Assembly (NCBI GenBank): GCA_965204235.1
Contig: OZ241979.1
Span: forward strand, 620,001-684,000
Length of the DNA: 64,000 bases
From: JAJDTQ01 sp965204235
GTDB lineage: Bacteria; Desulfobacterota; Binatia; UBA9968; JAJDTQ01
Direction of reading: 5' to 3'
The position numbers and the translations under genes were made by a program. Shown one piece after another: positions 59,262-64,000 of the stretch. Within the stretch, counting starts at the first letter, position 1. Every line of letters begins with the position of its first letter. Under the pieces are notes generated by a model. It was not told the origin of the DNA, did not search any database, and was given only the letters and a program-made list of their open reading frames with translations.

Positions 59262-61511
59262 ATGGCCGGGATGCCCGACATCGCTTTCGGCGGAGGCGCG
59301 CCCGGGTGGCTGGCGGCGGCGTTGGCGCTGGCCGCGGCGGCGTTCCTCGTCCAGCAACTCCGGTTCCTGCACCGGAGCCTGGGCCCCGGCAAGGCGTGGC
59401 CGTTGACGCTGCTGCGCGCCCCGGTCTATGCGCTGCTGCTGCTGTTCCTCCTGGGTCCCACGCGCACCGTGGAGGAGCCCACGTCCCTGCGCCGCCCGCT
59501 GGTGGCGCTGGTGGACGCCTCCGCGAGCATGGGACTCCCTTCGGGGGCCGGCGCCGGGAGCCGCCTCGACGCCGCCAGGGAAGTCCTGGCGGGGCCGGGC
59601 CTGACCCGCGGGCTCGCGGACCGATACGACCTCAAGCTCTACTCGTTCGACCGGGAGACCCGCCTCCGGAGCATGGACGAGCTCGCCGGCATGGCGCCGG
59701 ACGGCGACGCCAGCCGGCTCTTCCACGCTCTGGACCGGGTGGCCGCCAGCGAGCCGGAAGCGGCCGGGGTGGTGGTCGTCTCCGACGGCATCGTCAACCC
59801 GTCGGACGCCCGGGACACCTTCCCGGCCTTCCCGGGCCACCCCAGGCCGGTCCTGGCCGTGGGCGTGGGACGGACCGACGGCTTCAAGGACCTGCGCATC
59901 ACCGACCTGAGCGTACCGGAGCTGGCCTTCCGCGGCCGCGCCGTCGCCATCGACTTCACGATCCAGGCCCACGGCCTGGCCGGCGTCCGGGCGCCCCTGT
60001 ACTTCAACCTGGGCCGGAACCTGATCTCCACACACCCCGTCGCCATCCATGAGGACGCCTACGAGGAGCGGGTGACTCTCCACTACACGCCGCGGGAGCT
60101 GGGCGCCCACGGCTTTACCCTGACCCTGCCGGTCCAGAGCGGCGAGAGCATCCGCAGGAACAACCGGAAAGCCTTTCGGATGGACGTGCGGCCGGACAAG
60201 ATCCGGGTGCTGACCCTGTCGGGGTCGCCTTCCTGGAACTACCGGTTCCTGAGGTTCGCGCTGAAGCAGGACCCTTTCCTGGAGCTGGTGTCGTTCGTCT
60301 TCCTGAGGACGCCCGACGACGCGGTGGACGTGTCCGAGAACGAGCTGAGCCTGATCCCGTTTCCCATCGACCAGATCTTCGTCGAGGAGATCGAGGACTT
60401 CGACGTGTTGATCCTCGACAACTTCTCCCACCGCGCCTACTTCAACCCGGTCTACTTCGAGAGGATGCGCGACTTCGTGCGCGATGGCGGCGGCATCGCC
60501 GTCCTCGGCGGCTCCCGGGCCTTCGACCGGGGCGGGTACCATGAGACGGCGCTGGCTTCCCTGCTGCCGGTGAAGCTCGACGGCCGCGGGGGGTTCGAGA
60601 CCGGCATCGCCGCCCGCGCGGTGCTGACGCAGGCGGGCAAGGCCCACCCGCTGACCAGGATGTTCGCCGACCCGGACGCCAACCGGGAAGCCTGGCGTGG
60701 GCTGCCGCCCCTGCGGACCCTCAACCAGGTGGCCCGGGCCGGTGGCGAGGTGCTGCTTTCGACATCGGTGGAGGGACGGCAGTCGCCCCTCCTGACGGTG
60801 GGAAGGTTCCACGAGGGACGGACCCTGGCCTTCGCCAGCGACGACCTCTGGCGTTGGAACTTCGACGCGGTGGGCCGCGACCGGCACCCCCAGGTCCATC
60901 TGAAGCTCATCCGCAACGGCGTGCGCTGGCTGGCCCGGGAGCCCGCCTTCGACCAGGTGCAGGTGCTGGTGGTCGGGGGGTCCGGGGGAGTCGGAGCAAA
61001 ACAGGAGTTCCGCGTCCGGGTGTTGCGGGACGACCACGGACCGGCCGCCGACCCCGTCCTCGACGTGGCGGTGACCGACCCGGAAAGCGGACGGTCTCCG
61101 CTGGAGGCCGCGGCGACCCGACGACCCGGCGAGTACCGGGCCGAGTTCACGCCGGGTCTCGAAGGACCCCACCGGGTCGAAGTTCGGGCGACCTCGTCCG
61201 GCGGCGGTCCCCTGGGAAGCGCCGCGGCCAACTTCCTCGTGGCGCTGCGGTCGGAGGAAAACGACGACGGGCGCCCGCGGCCCGAGCTGCTGCAAGCCGT
61301 GGCGGCGCGGAGCCGGGGCCTGTTCGTCCCCCACGAGACGTTGACGGACGCGCACTGGTCGGAGTTCGAGGAGCGGATGGAGCAGGCCGCGCCGTCGAGC
61401 ATCGTGGCGAGGAGCCGCGTGGCGCTGTGGAACGAGCCGCTCCTGTTCACCCTGGCAGTCATCCTGCTGGCCGCGGAATGGTGGCTGCGGCGCACCTGGG
61501 GGCTGGTGTGA
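59262..61511 (+). CDS. Membrane VWA/amidotransferase-like protein of the Bat cluster
   Basis: A 749-residue protein. Helices lie near residues 15-30 and 48-66, and again near the C terminus (FTLAVILLAAEWWLRRTWG). The VWA domain has ALVDASASMGLPSG (DxSxS site) and VVVVSDGIVNPSD. A glutamine-amidotransferase-like domain follows (VLTLSGSPSWNYRFLRFALK, MRDFVRDGGGIAVLGG). It completes the MoxR, DUF58, BatA, DUF4159 set. Start ATG 59262 or 59271. Confidence 0.9.
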   Translation: MAGMPDIAFGGGAPGWLAAALALAAAAFLVQQLRFLHRSLGPGKAWPLTLLRAPVYALLLLFLLGPTRTVEEPTSLRRPLVALVDASASMGLPSGAGAGSRLDAAREVLAGPGLTRGLADRYDLKLYSFDRETRLRSMDELAGMAPDGDASRLFHALDRVAASEPEAAGVVVVSDGIVNPSDARDTFPAFPGHPRPVLAVGVGRTDGFKDLRITDLSVPELAFRGRAVAIDFTIQAHGLAGVRAPLYFNLGRNLISTHPVAIHEDAYEERVTLHYTPRELGAHGFTLTLPVQSGESIRRNNRKAFRMDVRPDKIRVLTLSGSPSWNYRFLRFALKQDPFLELVSFVFLRTPDDAVDVSENELSLIPFPIDQIFVEEIEDFDVLILDNFSHRAYFNPVYFERMRDFVRDGGGIAVLGGSRAFDRGGYHETALASLLPVKLDGRGGFETGIAARAVLTQAGKAHPLTRMFADPDANREAWRGLPPLRTLNQVARAGGEVLLSTSVEGRQSPLLTVGRFHEGRTLAFASDDLWRWNFDAVGRDRHPQVHLKLIRNGVRWLAREPAFDQVQVLVVGGSGGVGAKQEFRVRVLRDDHGPAADPVLDVAVTDPESGRSPLEAAATRRPGEYRAEFTPGLEGPHRVEVRATSSGGGPLGSAAANFLVALRSEENDDGRPRPELLQAVAARSRGLFVPHETLTDAHWSEFEERMEQAAPSSIVARSRVALWNEPLLFTLAVILLAAEWWLRRTWGLV

Positions 61512-61577
61512 AGGGCGGGGAACCGGCGACGCGGGTCTTTTCCGGCGTTCGCGTTCCGACGGTCCGGGCTCGGACGC

Positions 61578-62225
61578 CTAGGACCAGCTATCCTGATAGA
61601 CCCAGCGGTCGAGGTTGTCGAAGTACTGACGCCGGAGCATGAGGCTCATCTCCACCGCCCGCGCCACCCGGTCCTGGATCTCGGGGGTGGTGGCGTACTT
61701 GACCAGCAACTCGAAGGGATAGTTGCCGTGCTGTTCCTCGTCGTCGTGGATGCGCCGGTACGGCCCGGTCACCCACTCCGGCACGGCGCTGTCCGCGAGG
61801 CTCTTGCCGATGAGGTAGTCGGCCACTCCCTCCCCTGCGAACGGGAACGCCGCGATCCGCTCGCAGGTTTCGGACAGCGACTCGAACCCGTTGAACATCC
61901 CCATCTGGGCGGGCAGGGGCCGGTAGTCGTAGGGCGTCGCGCCCTTGCTCCTGAGGGCCTCCGAAAGATACTCCGCGTGGACGAACTCCTCGTGGATGGC
62001 TTCCGCCAGTATGGCCTTGACCTCCAGCTCCGGCGTGGTCTTGAGCCACGAGCCAAAGACCTCGGCGGCGCGGACTTCGTTGAACAGCCGGCTCTGCATC
62101 ACCTTGATGCGCATCTCGTCCGTGGTGAGCGGGATGTAGCTGTAGGCGGGGAGCCTTTCGTCCAGACCCCGGCAGAACTCGGCGACCCGCTGCTGCACCT
62201 TCCTTGCGAATTCGCGACTGTCCAT
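61578..62225 (-). CDS. Ferritin-like superfamily protein
   Basis: A 215-residue helical protein. Glu/His pairs typical of diiron four-helix bundles are in FNEVRAAEVFGSW, ILAEAIHEEFVHAEYLSEAL and RIHDDEEQHGNYPFELL. Family function is not known; oxidase or iron-binding roles are possible. The ATG at 62225 follows GGGGAG; an upstream extension lacks similarity. It is divergent from the next gene. Confidence 0.78.
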   Translation of the reverse strand: MDSREFARKVQQRVAEFCRGLDERLPAYSYIPLTTDEMRIKVMQSRLFNEVRAAEVFGSWLKTTPELEVKAILAEAIHEEFVHAEYLSEALRSKGATPYDYRPLPAQMGMFNGFESLSETCERIAAFPFAGEGVADYLIGKSLADSAVPEWVTGPYRRIHDDEEQHGNYPFELLVKYATTPEIQDRVARAVEMSLMLRRQYFDNLDRWVYQDSWS

Positions 62226-62470
62226 GAAAGCTCCCCTGCGGAACCTTGCGGCGTGGATGCCGGAAGTGATAACAGCACGCGGGGACACCGTCAACCGGGC
62301 GGCGCCGGCGGGTGACGTGCGAGATGCGGAAGCGGCTTGCGGCCAGACCCTCCGCCCTGCCGGAAAGATCCGGCAGGCCGTCCCTTGAACTGCCCGTCCG
62401 GGAACGCTATGGAACACCTCGGACACCGGCGGTCGGTCACGGGACCGGAAGAACGAACCGGAGGTGAAGC

Positions 62471-64000
62471 TTGGCCTATCGAACAGTCGGAAAGCCCATG
62501 CCCCGCATCGAAGGCGCGGACAAGGTAACGGGCGCCACCCGGTACGCCGCGGACGTGCCCATACCCGAATCCCTGTACGCCAAGGTCCTCCGCAGCCCGT
62601 TGGCCCACGCCTGCCTGCGCAAAGTGGATACGGCCAGGGCCCGCGAACTGCCGGGGGTCCACGCGGTGCTCACCGGCACCGACCTGCCCGAAGTGCTGGT
62701 GGGACTGCGGATGAAGGACATGCCCGTGCTGGCCAGGGACAAGGTCCGGTTCGTGGGCGACCCGGTGGCCGCGGTGGCCGCGGACACGCCCGAGGCCGCC
62801 GAAGCGGCGCTGCGGCTCATCGAGGTGGACTACGAGGAGCTTCCCGGGGTCTTCGATCCGCTGGAGGCCGTCAAGCCCGGTGCGGCGGCGCTGCACGACG
62901 CCCCCCGGGCGTACGAGAACGCTCCGCCGTTGGCCGAGGGCGTTCCCGACCACCTGCCCAACGTGCAGTCCCACAGCGTGTGGCGGAACGGCGACCTGGA
63001 AGCCGGCTTCGGAGACGCCGACAGGGTCTTCGAGAACACCTTCGCCACGCAACTGGCCCACCACGGCTACCTCGAGCCCCACGCCTGCACGGTGGCGGTG
63101 GACGCCTCGGGCAACGTCGAGGTATGGGCGTCCAACAAGGGGCCCTTCGCGCTCAAGAACCGGCTCTCCCGGGACCTCGGCATCGAGCCCGGGAAGGTCA
63201 AGGTGCACATCCTCCCGGTGGGCGGCGACTTCGGCGGCAAGGCCTCGATGATCGATACTCCGGTGTGCTATTTCCTGGCAAGGCGCACCGGCAGGCCGGT
63301 GCGCATGGTCCTCACCTACACCGAGGAGATCGCCACCGCGGCCCACCGGCATCCGGCCGTGGTCACCCTGCGCACGGGAGTGAAACGGGACGGCGCCCTC
63401 ACGGCCATCGACGCCAAGGTCACGTTCGCGGGCGGGGCCTACGCGGCGTGGAAGGCCAACCCCGAGATCACGGTGCTGGGAGCCCGGCGGCTGGCCAGCT
63501 ACTACCGGGTGCCCGCCATCCGCATCGAGACCGTCTGCGCCTACACCAACCAGGTCCCGTGCACCCAGACCCGCACTCCGGGGAGTCCGCAGATCGTCTT
63601 TGCCGTAGAGTCGCAGATGGGGCTCATGGCCAGGGAAATGGGCATCGACGCCGCGGACTTCCGGCTCCGCAACCTGCTGGCGCCCGGCGACGCCTCGCCG
63701 CTGGGCGCCAAATGGGACGGCATCCTGGCCAGGGAGACCCTGGAGAAGGCCGTGGAGGCGTCCGGATGGCGTCAGCGCCCCCCGGGCCCGAACCGAGGCC
63801 GCGGCATCGCCCTCTACGAACGCGGCGCAGGCGGCGGCAACGCCCATGCGGCCATCGACCTCGACGAAGACGGCGCGGTCACGGTCCTCGTCGGGGTGCC
63901 GGACGTGGGGCCCGGGATCCACACCGCCATCGCGCAGATCGTGAGCGAGACCCTGGGCATCGGGCCGGAAAGCGTGCGCATCCGGGTGGAGGACACCGAC
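62471..64000 (+). CDS. Xanthine dehydrogenase/CoxL-type molybdopterin-binding subunit, partial
   Basis: 510 codons of a large molybdenum hydroxylase subunit, usually about 760-790 residues; it runs off the window. The N terminus is AYRTVGKPMPRIEGADKVTG, typical of the family. DKVRFVGDPVAAVAADTPEA, LPVGGDFGGKASM and NQVPCTQTRTPGSPQ are conserved cofactor regions. The TTG at 62471 is supported by GGAGGTGAAGC; ATG 62498 would remove the conserved start. The active-site glutamate is C-terminal and not visible. Partners (FAD and 2Fe-2S subunits) would be downstream. Confidence 0.93.
   Translation, partial: MAYRTVGKPMPRIEGADKVTGATRYAADVPIPESLYAKVLRSPLAHACLRKVDTARARELPGVHAVLTGTDLPEVLVGLRMKDMPVLARDKVRFVGDPVAAVAADTPEAAEAALRLIEVDYEELPGVFDPLEAVKPGAAALHDAPRAYENAPPLAEGVPDHLPNVQSHSVWRNGDLEAGFGDADRVFENTFATQLAHHGYLEPHACTVAVDASGNVEVWASNKGPFALKNRLSRDLGIEPGKVKVHILPVGGDFGGKASMIDTPVCYFLARRTGRPVRMVLTYTEEIATAAHRHPAVVTLRTGVKRDGALTAIDAKVTFAGGAYAAWKANPEITVLGARRLASYYRVPAIRIETVCAYTNQVPCTQTRTPGSPQIVFAVESQMGLMAREMGIDAADFRLRNLLAPGDASPLGAKWDGILARETLEKAVEASGWRQRPPGPNRGRGIALYERGAGGGNAHAAIDLDEDGAVTVLVGVPDVGPGIHTAIAQIVSETLGIGPESVRIRVEDTD

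Overview
The window is 64 kb of GC-rich, gene-dense bacterial DNA. The organism is Gram-negative: it has a trimeric autotransporter with an outer-membrane anchor, lipoprotein signal peptidase and periplasmic binding proteins. Gene content (TAXI-type TRAP transport, class III CoA-transferases, a UbiD decarboxylase, a molybdenum hydroxylase, a sulfatase and an arylsulfotransferase) and a dispersed ~40-bp repeat fit an uncultured, possibly host-associated, deltaproteobacterial or Tectomicrobia-like lineage. That placement is an inference and weak. I found no rRNA, tRNA, CRISPR array, complete insertion sequence or classical HTH transcription factor.

Layout. 1-4.5 kb (minus): methionine synthase (cut by the edge), an SDR, a class I amidotransferase and a glutamine-synthetase-like gamma-glutamyl ligase. 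A 54-bp perfect inverted repeat brackets the ligase start. 4.9-8.2 kb (plus): a TAXI TRAP transporter. 8.2-10.3 kb: a polytopic GT-C-like membrane protein, the first of four paralogues. 10.5-19.8 kb: a dienelactone hydrolase, then minus-strand genes (NYN nuclease-like, small proteins, JAMM peptidase, two CoA-transferases, a lipoprotein, lspA, ileS).

19.9-29.8 kb is an accessory island. It holds a small gene remnant, a YadA-type adhesin (plus) and three tandem minus-strand GT-C-like paralogues. Two of the three carry long uninterrupted G:C tracts (26 and 22 nt) inside the 5' coding region. The 26-nt copy is in frame and the 22-nt copy is out of frame. The third copy has no tract and is in frame. 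A 12-nt C tract lies about 340 bp upstream of the adhesin. A ~49-bp element is repeated upstream of minus-strand genes. The architecture is that of phase-variable contingency loci, possibly modifying a surface structure such as the neighbouring adhesin. This is the best candidate in the window for an undescribed system.

30-39.6 kb: a class II aldolase/UbiD pair; an NCS2 permease with an extra C-terminal domain, followed by a STAS protein and a GPP34-like protein; an orphan DNA methyltransferase with a probable restriction-enzyme remnant; PPK2; and an EutA-like ATPase. 39.7-61.5 kb holds a MoxR/Bat-type cluster in two parts (DUF4175, peptidase MA/TPR, MoxR; then DUF58, BatA-like, DUF4159, VWA). 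The parts are separated by about 9.4 kb of accessory genes: HAD, arylsulfotransferase between 43-bp direct repeats, a MazF-like toxin-antitoxin pair, and a five-gene operon of carbamoyltransferase, MFS, Sfp-type transferase, CMD protein and sulfatase. The window closes with a ferritin-like protein and the N-terminal two thirds of a molybdopterin-binding hydroxylase subunit.
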